64,000 nt of DNA. It comes from Candidatus Nanopelagicales bacterium (GTDB lineage: Bacteria; Actinomycetota; Actinomycetes; S36-B12; CAIYMF01). The notes below the pieces were generated by a model, which saw only the letters and a program-made list of their open reading frames with translations, had not been told where the DNA came from and did not search any database. Where the stretch lies: positions 94,449 through 158,448 of the forward strand of contig JAFIHG010000050.1 of assembly GCA_017848795.1 (NCBI GenBank), given 5' to 3'. Shown piece by piece: positions 1-10,220 of this stretch. Within the stretch, counting starts at the first letter, position 1, and each line of letters opens with the position of its first letter. The position numbers and the translations under genes are program-made.

Positions 1-118
1 TCCCAGCGGCATCGGCCAACGCTCCGGGAGCGCCGATCGTCGCACCGCAGACGGTCCCGGCGGCGAAGGCGCCGACGAGCACCATGAGGGCGACGGGCTG
101 CGGGCGCACTGCTGTCAC
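1..118 (-). CDS. N-terminal fragment of a membrane protein
   Basis: A GTG at 118 is preceded by a GAGGAG ribosome-binding site and opens a frame that runs off the left edge, giving the first 39 residues. They form one hydrophobic segment (about residues 8-32, containing VALMVLVGAFAAGTV), so the product is membrane-inserted or exported. The glycine/alanine pattern is compatible with the first helix of a CrcB/FluC fluoride channel, but too little is visible to name it. The 143 bases between this start and the DUF1015 stop hold no other gene. Confidence 0.5.
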   Translation of the reverse strand, partial: MTAVRPQPVALMVLVGAFAAGTVCGATIGAPGALADAAG

Positions 119-261
119 GACGTGCTCCTCGGGGACGCGGCTGCACCGGACGCGTGCAGCGCCCGGCGTCGGCCGCTTCCCCGCGCGTGGTCCGCGCCGC
201 CCGACGCGCCCAGCCTGTCAAGATCCGTGTCGCGGACCGCGGCGACACGCCGGAGCGCAGC

Positions 262-1500
262 TCAGCCGAACAGCTCGGGCCACCCGGAGCGGAAAGGGTG
301 GACGAACAGCCCACTGGCGAGCTTCGGTTCGAACCAGGTGGATTTGGGCGGCATCACCTGGCCGGCGTCGGCGACGGCCAGCAGGTCCGCCGTGGGCGTG
401 GGCGGCAGGCTGAACGCGACAGCGCTGCCGGAACGCGCGACGAGGCGCTCGAGCTCGCCGGTGCCGCGGATGCCGCCGACGAACGAGAGCCGCTCGTCGG
501 TACGGGGATCCGCGATGCCCAGCAGCGGCGCCAGGATCCGGTCCTGCAGCACGCTCACGTCGAGGTCGGGCAGCGTCTCCCCGCGGGCCAGCCCCGGCCG
601 CAATTGCAGCCGGTACCACTGGCCGTCGGCGTAGAGGCCGGCCTCGTGGGGCCGCTGCGGCTCCACGGCGTGTGGCTCCAACGTGATCTCGAAGTCGGTG
701 GGAAGCGCGCCGAGCAGCTCACCCACGGTGCGCGGGCCGAGCTCGACGACCCGGTGGTAGGCCATCACGTGCACCTGGTCGTACGGGAAGACCACCGCGA
801 GGAACCATTGCGCGTCGGCGTCGTCGGGCCGGGTGGCAGCCACCCGGGAGGCGGCCGCGCTGCGGTGGTGCCCGTCGGCGACGTACAGCCGCGGCTGTGC
901 GGCGAAGGCCGCGGTCAGCGCCGCCGTCGCGTCGGGCGCGGCCACCGTCCACAGCGTGTGCTCGACACCGTCGCGGGCCGTGAAGTCCGCGGCCGGTCGG
1001 CCGCCGGTCCCGTCGGCAAGCGCGCCGGTGAGCGCCGCGGCGTCGGGTGCGAGCAGGAACACCGGCTCGTCCTGCGCCTCCAGCGCCGCGATGTGCCGTA
1101 CCCGGTCCAGCTCCTTGTCCGGGCGGGTGTGCTCGTGGACCGCCACCTGGCCGCTGTCGTACGCCGCGACGCTCACGACGGCCACCACGCCGGTCTGCTC
1201 CCGACCCGCCATGCGCTGGCGGTAGACGCCGTACCTCGGGACCGGGTCCAGACGCAGCGCACCGCGCGAGGCGAGACCCGCGAGCGCCGCGCGGCCCTGG
1301 GCGTACACCTCCGGCGCGTACGGGTCGGTCCCCTCCGGCAGGTCGATCTCGGGCCGCGACACGTGCAGGAAGCTGTCCGGGTCGTCCGCGGCGAGCGCGC
1401 GGGCCTCCGCGGTGCTGACGACGTCGTACGGCGGCGCAGCCACCCGTGCCGCGCGCTCTGCCGCCGGCCGCAACGCCCGGAACGGCCTGACCTCGACCAC
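262..1500 (-). CDS. DUF1015 family protein
   Basis: This 412-residue protein matches the DUF1015 family over its whole length. It opens with a typical V-x-P-F-R-A-L-R segment, followed by A-P-P-Y-D-V-V and later a conserved Y-V-A-D-G-H-H-R motif (about residue 230). The family is widespread and often annotated as HTH-containing or kinase-like, but its biochemical role is not established. The GTG start at 1500 has a GGAGG site five bases upstream, and a TAGATT -10-like box lies at 1525-1530. It is divergent from the downstream membrane-protein pair. Confidence 0.85.
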   Translation of the reverse strand: MVEVRPFRALRPAAERAARVAAPPYDVVSTAEARALAADDPDSFLHVSRPEIDLPEGTDPYAPEVYAQGRAALAGLASRGALRLDPVPRYGVYRQRMAGREQTGVVAVVSVAAYDSGQVAVHEHTRPDKELDRVRHIAALEAQDEPVFLLAPDAAALTGALADGTGGRPAADFTARDGVEHTLWTVAAPDATAALTAAFAAQPRLYVADGHHRSAAASRVAATRPDDADAQWFLAVVFPYDQVHVMAYHRVVELGPRTVGELLGALPTDFEITLEPHAVEPQRPHEAGLYADGQWYRLQLRPGLARGETLPDLDVSVLQDRILAPLLGIADPRTDERLSFVGGIRGTGELERLVARSGSAVAFSLPPTPTADLLAVADAGQVMPPKSTWFEPKLASGLFVHPFRSGWPELFG

Positions 1501-1619
1501 CGCATCCTCCGATCCGCCGCAGTGAATCTACGACAGCGGCGCGGCGTGCCGACGCGCGCGGGCGGTGGCGGTCGGCCACGATCGGACCGGCGGGCGCGGT
1601 GAACGAGGGGAGGGCCGGG

Positions 1620-2144
1620 GTGAGCGACGACATCCGTACGCTGGGCCGCGCCCTGGACGGGCGCGGGGCCCGGCGCGCCCGCAACCTGCGCCGGATCGGG
1701 CTCGTCGTCATGGTGGGCCTGGTCGTGGCCTCGCTGCTCGGCGTCTTCGGTCCCAGTCAGCAGGCCACGACCAGCGCTGCCGACGGTTGGGAGCTGACGC
1801 TGACGGCGCCCTCCCGGACACGCGGCGGGCTGCCCGCACCGGTCACGATCGCGGTGCACCGCGCCGGCGGGTTCACCATGAAGACGATCACGATCCGGCT
1901 GAACCGGGCGCTGTTCGACGTCGCCGACTTCCAGACCTGGTACCCGAACCCGAGCAAGGAGACCGGAGATCCGCAGTGGGTGGAGTACGAGTTCGACAGC
2001 CCGGACGACGACACCCTGCTGATCCGGCTCGACTCCCGCATCCAGCCCAACCAGGTACCGGCGGTGCGACCGGTCACCGTCTGGCTCCGCACCGACGGCG
2101 CGCCGCCGCTGTCGGCGACGGTGGACGCGCTGGTGCTGCCGTGA
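1620..2144 (+). CDS. single-pass membrane-anchored protein of unknown function
   Basis: The protein has a short cytoplasmic N-terminus rich in arginine, one transmembrane helix (about residues 24-42, GLVVMVGLVVASLLGVFG) and a roughly 130-residue extracytoplasmic beta-rich domain. I chose the GTG at 1620 because GGGGAGGG lies just upstream; a GTG at 1599 would add seven residues. It ends 22 bases before the DUF421 gene on the same strand, so the two are probably co-transcribed. No catalytic motif is visible and I do not recognise the family. Confidence 0.7.
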   Translation: MSDDIRTLGRALDGRGARRARNLRRIGLVVMVGLVVASLLGVFGPSQQATTSAADGWELTLTAPSRTRGGLPAPVTIAVHRAGGFTMKTITIRLNRALFDVADFQTWYPNPSKETGDPQWVEYEFDSPDDDTLLIRLDSRIQPNQVPAVRPVTVWLRTDGAPPLSATVDALVLP

Positions 2145-2166
2145 TGCACACCCTCCAGGAGCGGTG

Positions 2167-2607
2167 ATGGACGTCGTGCTGCGCGCCGCCGCGGTCTTCG
2201 TCCTGCTCTGGGTCGTGCTGCGCTTCAGCGGCAAGCGCGAGGTGTCCGAGCTCTCGACGTTCGAGCTGGTCGTGCTGGTCGTGCTCGGGGACCTGATCGG
2301 GCAGACCGTGATGCAGGAGGACTTCTCCTTCACCGCAGGCATGCTCGCGGTGATCACGTTCGTGTTGCTCTCGGTCGGCGTGTCCTACCTGAGTTGGCGG
2401 TTCAACAGGCTGCGCCCGGTGTTCGAGGGCACCCCGACGGTGATTCTCAAGGACGGCGCGGTCGACCACGACGCGCTGCGCAACGAGCGCTACCACCTCG
2501 ACGACCTGCTCGAGGCCGCCCGGATGGAAGGGATCCGGGACCTGGCCGACGTGGACCTCGCGGTCCTCGAGATCGACGGCAAGGTCTCGTTCTTCACCAG
2601 GCACTGA
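2167..2607 (+). CDS. DUF421 (YetF/YcaP-type) membrane protein
   Basis: The 146-residue protein has the YetF layout: two or three N-terminal transmembrane helices (about residues 4-80) with the family motif R-F-S-G-K-R-E then S-T-F-E-L-V-V, and a C-terminal soluble domain with P-T-V-I-L-K-D-G and L-A-V-L-E-I-D-G. It is a short member of the family. ATG 2167 follows AGGAG by five bases; the GTG one codon earlier is too close to the site. It probably forms an operon with the preceding membrane-anchored protein. The function of the family is unknown. Confidence 0.88.
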   Translation: MDVVLRAAAVFVLLWVVLRFSGKREVSELSTFELVVLVVLGDLIGQTVMQEDFSFTAGMLAVITFVLLSVGVSYLSWRFNRLRPVFEGTPTVILKDGAVDHDALRNERYHLDDLLEAARMEGIRDLADVDLAVLEIDGKVSFFTRH

Positions 2608-2633
2608 TCCACGACCAGCGGTTCGTACAGGCG

Positions 2634-2648
2634 TACGATGTACGGATG
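2634..2648 (+). promoter_or_regulatory. leaderless promoter of the AlkB-like gene
   Basis: A TACGAT -10 box at 2634-2639 is six bases from the ATG at 2646, so transcription should begin at the start codon itself. No Shine-Dalgarno sequence is present and no good -35 is visible. Confidence 0.55.
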
Positions 2649-3290
2649 GTCGACCGGAGCACGTCACTGGCGCACCAGCCCTCGCTGCTCGGCGACGACG
2701 AACCGGCGCACCTGGCCCTCCCGCTGCACGCACTGCGGCGTACGACGCTCTCGGGAGGCGCGTGGGTCGACCACCTGCCGGGCTGGATCGCCGGCTCCCA
2801 GGAGGTGTTCGAACGGTTGCTGGCCGCCGTACCGTGGCGCGACGAGCAGCGCCCGATGTACGAGCGCGTGGTGACGGTGCCGCGCCTGCTGGCCTGGTAC
2901 GGCGCGAGCGACCCGCTGCCCCACCCGGTGCTCGAAGCGGCGCGCGCGGAGCTGAGTCGGCACTACCTGCCCGAGCTCGGCGAGCCGCTCGCCACCGCGG
3001 GCATGTGCCTCTACCGGGACGGCCGCGACAGCGTCGCATGGCACGGCGACACCCTGGGCCGTGGGGCGCACGACGACACGATCGTCGCGATCGTGTCGTT
3101 CGGCACGGCCCGCCCGCTGCTGCTGCGCCCGCGCGGGGGCGGCGCGAGCCTGCGCTTCGCACCGGGCCACGGTGACCTGTTCGTGATGGGCGGTTCCTGC
3201 CAGCGCACCTGGGAGCACGCCGTCCCCAAGTCGACCCGCGCCACCGGGCCCCGCATCAGCGTCCAGTTCCGCCCCGCCGGCGTCGCCTGA
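2646..3290 (+). CDS. alpha-ketoglutarate-dependent dioxygenase, AlkB-like
   Basis: The 214-residue protein is an Fe(II)/2-oxoglutarate dioxygenase of the AlkB superfamily, which repairs alkylated nucleic-acid bases by oxidative demethylation. The iron ligands are visible as W-H-G-D-T (the HxD pair, about residue 135) and T-W-E-H-A (the distal His, about 187). The 2-oxoglutarate-binding arginines lie in the closing R-I-S-V-Q-F-R segment. The start at 2646 is supported by a -10 box six bases upstream rather than by a ribosome-binding site. The gene converges on fadD across a 65-nt palindrome. Confidence 0.9.
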   Translation: MVDRSTSLAHQPSLLGDDEPAHLALPLHALRRTTLSGGAWVDHLPGWIAGSQEVFERLLAAVPWRDEQRPMYERVVTVPRLLAWYGASDPLPHPVLEAARAELSRHYLPELGEPLATAGMCLYRDGRDSVAWHGDTLGRGAHDDTIVAIVSFGTARPLLLRPRGGGASLRFAPGHGDLFVMGGSCQRTWEHAVPKSTRATGPRISVQFRPAGVA

Positions 3291-3296
3291 CCGAAC

Positions 3297-3361
3297 CGCG
3301 TGTCCCTGCTCGAAACGTCGTTATCCGGGCCGGATAACGACGTTTCGAGCAGGGACACGCG
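3297..3361. repeat. 65-nt perfect palindrome, copy 1 (likely bidirectional terminator)
   Basis: Two perfectly complementary 32-base arms meet around one central base. The outer 25 bases of each arm (starting CGCGTGTCCCTGCTCG) are identical to those of the element at 54533-54597. It lies seven bases after the AlkB stop and eight bases before the fadD stop, between convergent genes, so a bidirectional terminator role fits. There is no U-tract. Confidence 0.9.
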
Positions 3362-3369
3362 AAAGTAGG

Positions 3370-5262
3370 TCAGGTGGCGTACATCTGGGAGATCTCGTCG
3401 GCGAAGTGCTCGGAGACGACCCGCCGCTTGACCTTGAGGCTGGGCGTCAGCTCCCCGTCCTCCACCGTGAGGTCGCGCGGCAGGATCCGGAACTTCTTGA
3501 TCGTCTCCCAGCGGTTGAGCTCCTGGTTGAGCTGGGTCACCGCCGCGTCGACCTCCGCCTGCACCTTGGCGTCCTGCGGCCACGCCTCCGGCCCGCCGGT
3601 GAGCGCCTCGTTCTCGGCGAACGCGCCCGTGGTGTCCGGATCCAGAGTGACCAGAACGGTGGCGTAGTTGTGGCCGTCGGCCTGCACGACGACGTTGGAC
3701 AGCAGCGGGCACAGCGCCTTGAGCCGCGACTCGATCAGGCTCGGCGCGATGTACTTGCCGCCCGACGTCTTGATCAGGTCCTTCTTCCGGTCGGTGATCA
3801 GTACGCGCCCGGCGTCGTCGATCGTCCCGATGTCACCGGTCGCGAGCCAACCGTCGGCGCTCAGCACCTCCGCGGTCTCGGTGGGCAGGTTGTGGTAGCC
3901 GCGCATGATGCCCGGACCCCGCAGCAGGATCTCGCCGTCCTCGGCGATCCGCGCCTCCGTGCCCGGCAGCGGCCACCCGACGGTGCCGACCATGTTGCGT
4001 CCCGGCCGGTTGACGATCGTGCCGGCGCTGCTCTCGGTCAGGCCGTACCCCTCGAGGATCGGCAGCCCGATCGCGGCGAACCACTCGCCGACGTCCTTGG
4101 ACAGCGCGGCCGAGCCGGAGACGAAGTACTCGATGCGGCCTCCCATCCGCTCCTTGACCTTCGAGTAGACGAGCCGGTCCGCGATGCGGTACTGCACCGA
4201 CAGCCACGGCGGGACCGAGCGTCCGGCAGCCTGGCGTGCCACCACCTGCTTGCCCGTACCGATGGCCCAGTTGAAGATCTTCTCCTTCAGGCCGCCCTCG
4301 GCAGCCGTCATGGACGTGATCCGGGCGTACACCTTCTCGAAGATCCGCGGGGCGCCGGCCATGAAACTGGGCTTGATCTCGGCGAGGTTGTCCACGATCT
4401 TGTCGATCCGGCCGTCGACCACCGAGGTGAAGCCGATCTGCAGCTGGCCGGACAGCAGCACCTTCCCGAACGAGTGCGAGAGCGGCAGCCACAGGAACTG
4501 CAGGTGGTCCGGGCGGAGCACCTTGATCCCGTCGATCGCCGCCGCCTCGTAGCACCAGTTGCCGTGGGTGAGCTCGACGCCCTTGGGGCGCCCGGTGGTC
4601 CCGGACGTGTAGATCAGGGTCGCGAGCCGGTCCGGTCCGATCTGCTCGACCACCTGCCGTACGCAGTCGGGGTGCGCGGTGAGCTCCTCCTGACCGCGGT
4701 TGCGGAGATCGTCGAGACTCATGACCCAGTCGCCTGCGCCCTGCGAGCCGGCCGGCGAGATCAGGATCACCTTCTCGACCGCCGCCAGCTGCTCGCGGTG
4801 GGCGAGCAGCTTCTCCAGCTGCACGGCGTCGTCGGCGATCACGAAGCGCGAGCCCGAGTCGGACAGGATGTACGCCACGTCCTCGGCCGCCGTCGACGGG
4901 TACACCGTGGTCGTCGCGCCACCGGCACGCATGATCGCGAGGTCGGCGATGATCCACTCCACCGACGTCGCGCCGGCGATCGCCACCCGGTCCTCGGGCG
5001 CGAGCCCGAGCGCGAGCAGGCCGGCGGCGATCTCGTCGACCCAGGCGCCGGTCTCCGCCCAGGTCCATGACTGCCAGCCGTCACCGCGCGGGCCGCGGAA
5101 CGCCTCCCGGTCCGGGGTGGCCGCGACCCGTTGCGCCAGCAGCTCCCCCAGCGAGGGCGCGATCGCGGGCAGCGGCTCGTTGCCGCGGGTGCTGCGCCCC
5201 GCGCTCTGCGCCGGCTCGGTCGCGGCCTGCACGCCGGCGGTCTCATGTCCGGTGGAGGTCAT
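3370..5262 (-). CDS. long-chain fatty-acid--CoA ligase (FadD15-like)
   Basis: A 630-residue AMP-forming acyl-CoA synthetase that activates fatty acids to acyl-CoA. The P-loop-like motif Y-T-S-G-T-T-G-R-P-K-G is about residue 220, the adenylate motif G-Y-G-L-T-E-S about 390, and the FACS signature D-G-W-L-A-T-G-D with D-R-K-K-D-L-I-K near 470-500. The length fits the large bacterial FadD15 class. I set the start at ATG 5262 because AGGAG lies eight bases upstream; the open frame continues to 5457 but that extension is not conserved in character. The gene is monocistronic and convergent with the AlkB-like gene. Confidence 0.92.
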   Translation of the reverse strand: MTSTGHETAGVQAATEPAQSAGRSTRGNEPLPAIAPSLGELLAQRVAATPDREAFRGPRGDGWQSWTWAETGAWVDEIAAGLLALGLAPEDRVAIAGATSVEWIIADLAIMRAGGATTTVYPSTAAEDVAYILSDSGSRFVIADDAVQLEKLLAHREQLAAVEKVILISPAGSQGAGDWVMSLDDLRNRGQEELTAHPDCVRQVVEQIGPDRLATLIYTSGTTGRPKGVELTHGNWCYEAAAIDGIKVLRPDHLQFLWLPLSHSFGKVLLSGQLQIGFTSVVDGRIDKIVDNLAEIKPSFMAGAPRIFEKVYARITSMTAAEGGLKEKIFNWAIGTGKQVVARQAAGRSVPPWLSVQYRIADRLVYSKVKERMGGRIEYFVSGSAALSKDVGEWFAAIGLPILEGYGLTESSAGTIVNRPGRNMVGTVGWPLPGTEARIAEDGEILLRGPGIMRGYHNLPTETAEVLSADGWLATGDIGTIDDAGRVLITDRKKDLIKTSGGKYIAPSLIESRLKALCPLLSNVVVQADGHNYATVLVTLDPDTTGAFAENEALTGGPEAWPQDAKVQAEVDAAVTQLNQELNRWETIKKFRILPRDLTVEDGELTPSLKVKRRVVSEHFADEISQMYAT

Positions 5263-5565
5263 GGCTGCTGCTCCTGTCGCCCCGGCACCTGCGGTGCCGA
5301 CCCCTGTCTGCCACTGCTCATGCAGCTCTCCTCCGGCAAACCTACCTTCGCCGTGCCGTCGGTCACAGGCATACGGCGGTCCTCGTGCGGCGACCCGGTC
5401 CACCGGGGTGCCGGCCGTCCGACAGTCGAACGTTTCAAGGCCCGGTACTTCTGCCATCTCGCTAAGGTCCCCGCCGGGATCTGCCGAAGAACCCTCTCGG
5501 GGTGGCTCCGCCCGCGAGCCCGCCCTGCGCCCGACCGTCGTCCGGCCGCGAGGAGCACCTCACCG
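5263..5565. other. divergent intergenic region between fadD and the phospholipase gene
   Basis: These 303 bases separate two divergent starts and should contain both promoters. The AGGAG sites of fadD (near 5271-5275, minus) and of the phospholipase-like gene (5551-5555, plus) sit at its edges. I see no convincing -35/-10 pair, operator palindrome or small gene inside. Confidence 0.4.
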
Positions 5566-6759
5566 ATGCCAGCCCACACCCAGAGGACCGACACCGTCCT
5601 GCCGACCCGCCGGGTCGTGACCGTCACGGCCACCGCGCTGTGCGCGGCCGGCCTCGTCGCGGCCGTCCTGCCCGCCCCCGACGCCCAGGCCTGGGGGAAC
5701 GGCGGGGACCGCAAGGGCCCGGGCGGCACCGTCCGCAACGGGTACGGCACCCACGACTGGATCGTCGACCAGGCGTACCGGATCGCCGGCGGCAAGGCGG
5801 GCGTCGGCGGCTGGTTCGACCCGGCCGTCGCCCGCCGCTGGAGCGGCTACCCGGACGTCTACCGCAGCGCGGCCACCAAGGGCGACCACGTGTTCAAGGA
5901 ATCGGGGGGCGGGCGCGGGGCCGCGCAGAAGAGCGCCGAGTACTACGTGCGCACCGTACGGGCCTACCAGTCGGGTGACTACCGCGACGCCAGCAAGTGG
6001 TTCGGCATCATGGCGCACTACGTCGGCGACGTGAGCATGCCCTACCACGCGAAGGCCGACTCGCGGGACAACTCTGCGACCGCACGTAGGTACGAGGTCC
6101 ACACCAGCGGGCTCACCTCGCGTGCGGGTGCGGCGCACGACCTGTGCCCCAAGCCGGCATCACTGCCCCGGGTCACCGATGCGCGGCAGGTGATCTCCGA
6201 CATCGCGCGGCGCTCCCGGCCGTACGCCGGCAAGCTTCGCGGGATCCTCACGTCACGCGGGCCGGGGGCCGCACGCGCCATCACCCGCAAGGTGTTGCCG
6301 CTCTCGTGCAACAGCCTCGCGTCGCTGCTGCGCAGCATCCCGCGCGCCTCCGCGATGCCGGCCCGGGTCGCACGGGTGAAGGTGCGCCTGATCCGCACCA
6401 AGGTGGTGCTGGGACGTACGCCCAAGATCGACGTGTCGGCGTTCGACAGCCGCGGCCGCCGGATCGACGGGGCCGAGGTCCGGGTGGACTGGCCGGGCAC
6501 CAAGCACGACGGGCGGTTCTTCACGATGCCGAACGGGCCGAAGCGCAACCACGGCGGGCGGGCCAGCTCGAGCGCGCAGGCCAAGGTGCATGTCACGGTG
6601 CTCGACCCGGGCGGGCCGGGCGCGCTCACCTCCAAGCGCGGCAGCCGCCTCGCGGGCCAGGCGGTGACCGTGACCAAGGGCTACCGCACGCTGTCGCTCA
6701 GCCAGCTGAAGAAGGCGCGCAAGAAGGCCCGTAAGGCCGGAAAGCCCTGGCGGCCGTAG
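5566..6759 (+). CDS. secreted zinc-dependent phospholipase C / S1-P1 nuclease-fold protein
   Basis: A 397-residue exported protein with a signal peptide of about 42 residues ending D-A-Q-A, followed by W-G-N. A tryptophan at the mature N-terminus is characteristic of zinc phospholipase C, where its backbone binds zinc. Further likely ligands are in G-T-H-D-W (about 63) and I-M-A-H-Y-V-G-D-V-S-M-P-Y-H (about 145-158). The C-terminal third is an Ig-like region with a strongly basic tail (K-K-A-R repeats) that could bind cell wall or polyanions. ATG 5566 has AGGAG ten bases upstream. Its stop abuts the lepA stop with no gap. The substrate (phospholipid or nucleic acid) is not settled by sequence. 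Confidence 0.78.
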   Translation: MPAHTQRTDTVLPTRRVVTVTATALCAAGLVAAVLPAPDAQAWGNGGDRKGPGGTVRNGYGTHDWIVDQAYRIAGGKAGVGGWFDPAVARRWSGYPDVYRSAATKGDHVFKESGGGRGAAQKSAEYYVRTVRAYQSGDYRDASKWFGIMAHYVGDVSMPYHAKADSRDNSATARRYEVHTSGLTSRAGAAHDLCPKPASLPRVTDARQVISDIARRSRPYAGKLRGILTSRGPGAARAITRKVLPLSCNSLASLLRSIPRASAMPARVARVKVRLIRTKVVLGRTPKIDVSAFDSRGRRIDGAEVRVDWPGTKHDGRFFTMPNGPKRNHGGRASSSAQAKVHVTVLDPGGPGALTSKRGSRLAGQAVTVTKGYRTLSLSQLKKARKKARKAGKPWRP

Positions 6760-8616
<1,857 letters not shown>

Positions 8617-8733
8617 GGGTGGGGGATCCTGTCGTTCGGGTACGGGCGGACGGGCGGCAACGGGTCGGCCGGCTCCGGGCGCTATCGTCCCACGTGCGCC
8701 GGGTGCGCCGACCGGTCGGCACCACCGCGCGAT

Positions 8734-8763
8734 TTGGAGCGGCACGCCGCGACCCGGTATCGT
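8734..8763 (+). promoter_or_regulatory. putative rpsT promoter
   Basis: TTGGAG (8734-8739) and TATCGT (8758-8763) are 18 bases apart, a good housekeeping-type promoter. It would give a leader of roughly 60 bases before rpsT. Confidence 0.55.
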
Positions 8764-8832
8764 CGCGGGCCGGTGTGTGCTCGTACGGCCCGCCCGCATC
8801 CGACGACCCTGACGACCAGCGAAGGCTTCCAC

Positions 8833-9102
8833 GTGGCGAACATCAAGTCGCAGATCAAGCGCAACCGGACCAACGAGAAGGCCCGGCTGCGCAACAAGTC
8901 CGTGAAGTCCTCGCTGAAGACGGCCGTACGGCGGTTCCACGAGGCCGCGGACGCCGGCGACGTCGCCGCGGCGCAGACCGCCGCCAGCTCCGCCTGCCGC
9001 GCCCTCGACAAGGCCGCGAGCAAGGGCGTCATCCACAAGAACCAGGCCGCGAACCGCAAGTCGGCGATCGCCTCCCGCGCGGCCACGCTCGACAAGGCCT
9101 GA
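8833..9102 (+). CDS. rpsT: 30S ribosomal protein S20 (bS20)
   Basis: An 89-residue basic protein with the S20 pattern: [10 protein letters not shown] at the start, an R-L-R-N-K-S segment, and the C-terminal [14 protein letters not shown]. It binds 16S rRNA early in 30S assembly. The start is a GTG; no strong ribosome-binding site is seen, which is common for bS20. It sits between lepA (divergent) and holA (convergent, 16 bases away). Confidence 0.97.
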   Translation: MANIKSQIKRNRTNEKARLRNKSVKSSLKTAVRRFHEAADAGDVAAAQTAASSACRALDKAASKGVIHKNQAANRKSAIASRAATLDKA

Positions 9103-9118
9103 TCCAGGTCCTGCCCTC

Positions 9119-10171
9119 TCAGCGCCGCCCGGTACGGGTCGCGCCGGCGATCCGCAGCAGGGTGCGTTCGAGCAGGTAGCTGCTCTGCTCGCGGTCCAGC
9201 CCCGCCTCCTGCAAGACCTTGCCGCGGGCGTCGCGTCCCTTGACCGCGGCGTCGGCGACGGCGAGGGCGCCGAACGCGCGGGCCAGCGTGGCCGGGTGCC
9301 AGCGCCCGGTCTGCTCGCGCAGCGCCCGCAGCTTCCACGGCGGGGCGCCGACGTGGGCGGCGAGCTGGCCCTCCGCCATGCCACGCGGCGCCGACCCGTA
9401 CCGGGCCAGCGACCGCAGCCCACCGGCGACCGCGGACGTGATCGCCGGACCGATGCCCGGGTCGTTCACCAGCGCCCAGCGCGTACGGCGGACCACCTCG
9501 GCGGCGCGGCCGTCCCACACGGCGTCGCTGATGAGGTAGCCCGGCACGTCGGCGACGCCCTCGTAGTACGTCGCCACGTCCTCGGCGTCGATCTCTGTGC
9601 CCTCGACGTCGGCGGCGAGCTGCGCCACCGCCGCGGCCAGCAGCCGCAGGTCGTCACCCACCGCGGCGCGCAGCGCGCTCACCGCGTCACCAGCCGGCCG
9701 GCGCCCGTGCGCGGCGAACTCGCGCGCGACGAACTCCTCGAACGCCCGGCCCTTGGGCTTCTCGCAGGCGAGGACCGCGAAGCCGCCCTTCTTCAGCTTG
9801 TCCGCGACCCCGCGTCCCTTGACGCCCCCCGGGTGGACGACGACGAGGGTCGCGCCTTGCCCTGGCCCGCTTCGTGCCGCGTCGAGCAGCACCTCGACGA
9901 CGGCCGGGTCCGCGGACTCGGCGCCGCGGCACACCACGACCGCCGCGTCGCCGAACAGGTTCGGCGAGAGCGCGGCGGCGAGGTCGCCGGCGGCCCGCTC
10001 GGAGCCGAGATCGACGTCGCGACGTTCGGTCGCCGGGTCCGCCTCGCGCGCCCGGGCGACGAGGGCGGCGACCTCCCGGTCGGCGAGGAAGTCCTCGGGT
10101 CCGAGCACCAGGACGGCAGCCGCGTTGCGCGCGTCCGGCGAGGAGGCGGGCGCGCGGCGAGTGGGTGGCAC
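9119..10171 (-). CDS. holA: DNA polymerase III delta subunit
   Basis: A 350-residue clamp-loader subunit that opens the beta sliding clamp. The N-terminal AAA-like domain has V-L-G-P-E-D-F-L then a long alpha/beta stretch with L-F-G-D-A-A-V-V-V, and the C-terminal helical domain contains the W-K-L-R-A-L-R-E-Q segment. The order comEA-comEC-holA matches the conserved actinobacterial arrangement. The GTG start lies inside the right arm of an 11-bp inverted repeat (10161-10191) and no ribosome-binding site is clear, so the true start could be a little downstream. Confidence 0.93.
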   Translation of the reverse strand: MPPTRRAPASSPDARNAAAVLVLGPEDFLADREVAALVARAREADPATERRDVDLGSERAAGDLAAALSPNLFGDAAVVVCRGAESADPAVVEVLLDAARSGPGQGATLVVVHPGGVKGRGVADKLKKGGFAVLACEKPKGRAFEEFVAREFAAHGRRPAGDAVSALRAAVGDDLRLLAAAVAQLAADVEGTEIDAEDVATYYEGVADVPGYLISDAVWDGRAAEVVRRTRWALVNDPGIGPAITSAVAGGLRSLARYGSAPRGMAEGQLAAHVGAPPWKLRALREQTGRWHPATLARAFGALAVADAAVKGRDARGKVLQEAGLDREQSSYLLERTLLRIAGATRTGRR

Positions 10172-10191
10172 GCGGTCATCGTGCCACCCAC
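10161..10191. repeat. 11-bp perfect inverted repeat over the holA start
   Basis: GTGGGTGGCAC at 10161-10171 is exactly complementary to GTGCCACCCAC at 10181-10191, with a nine-base loop. In the minus-strand transcript the 3' arm contains the holA start codon. It could hide the start or act as a weak terminator after comEC. Confidence 0.6.
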
Positions 10192-10220
10192 CACCCGCAG
10201 TCCCTCGGCACCCCGGTCGC

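Noticed and set aside
5263..5457. N-terminal extension of the fadD gene to 5457
   Set aside because: AGGAG sits before ATG 5262, and the extension does not look like acyl-CoA synthetase.
8617..9423. Open frame extending LepA upstream across rpsT and into holA
   Set aside because: It is antisense to rpsT and has no LepA-like sequence; the protein becomes normal in length from GTG 8616.
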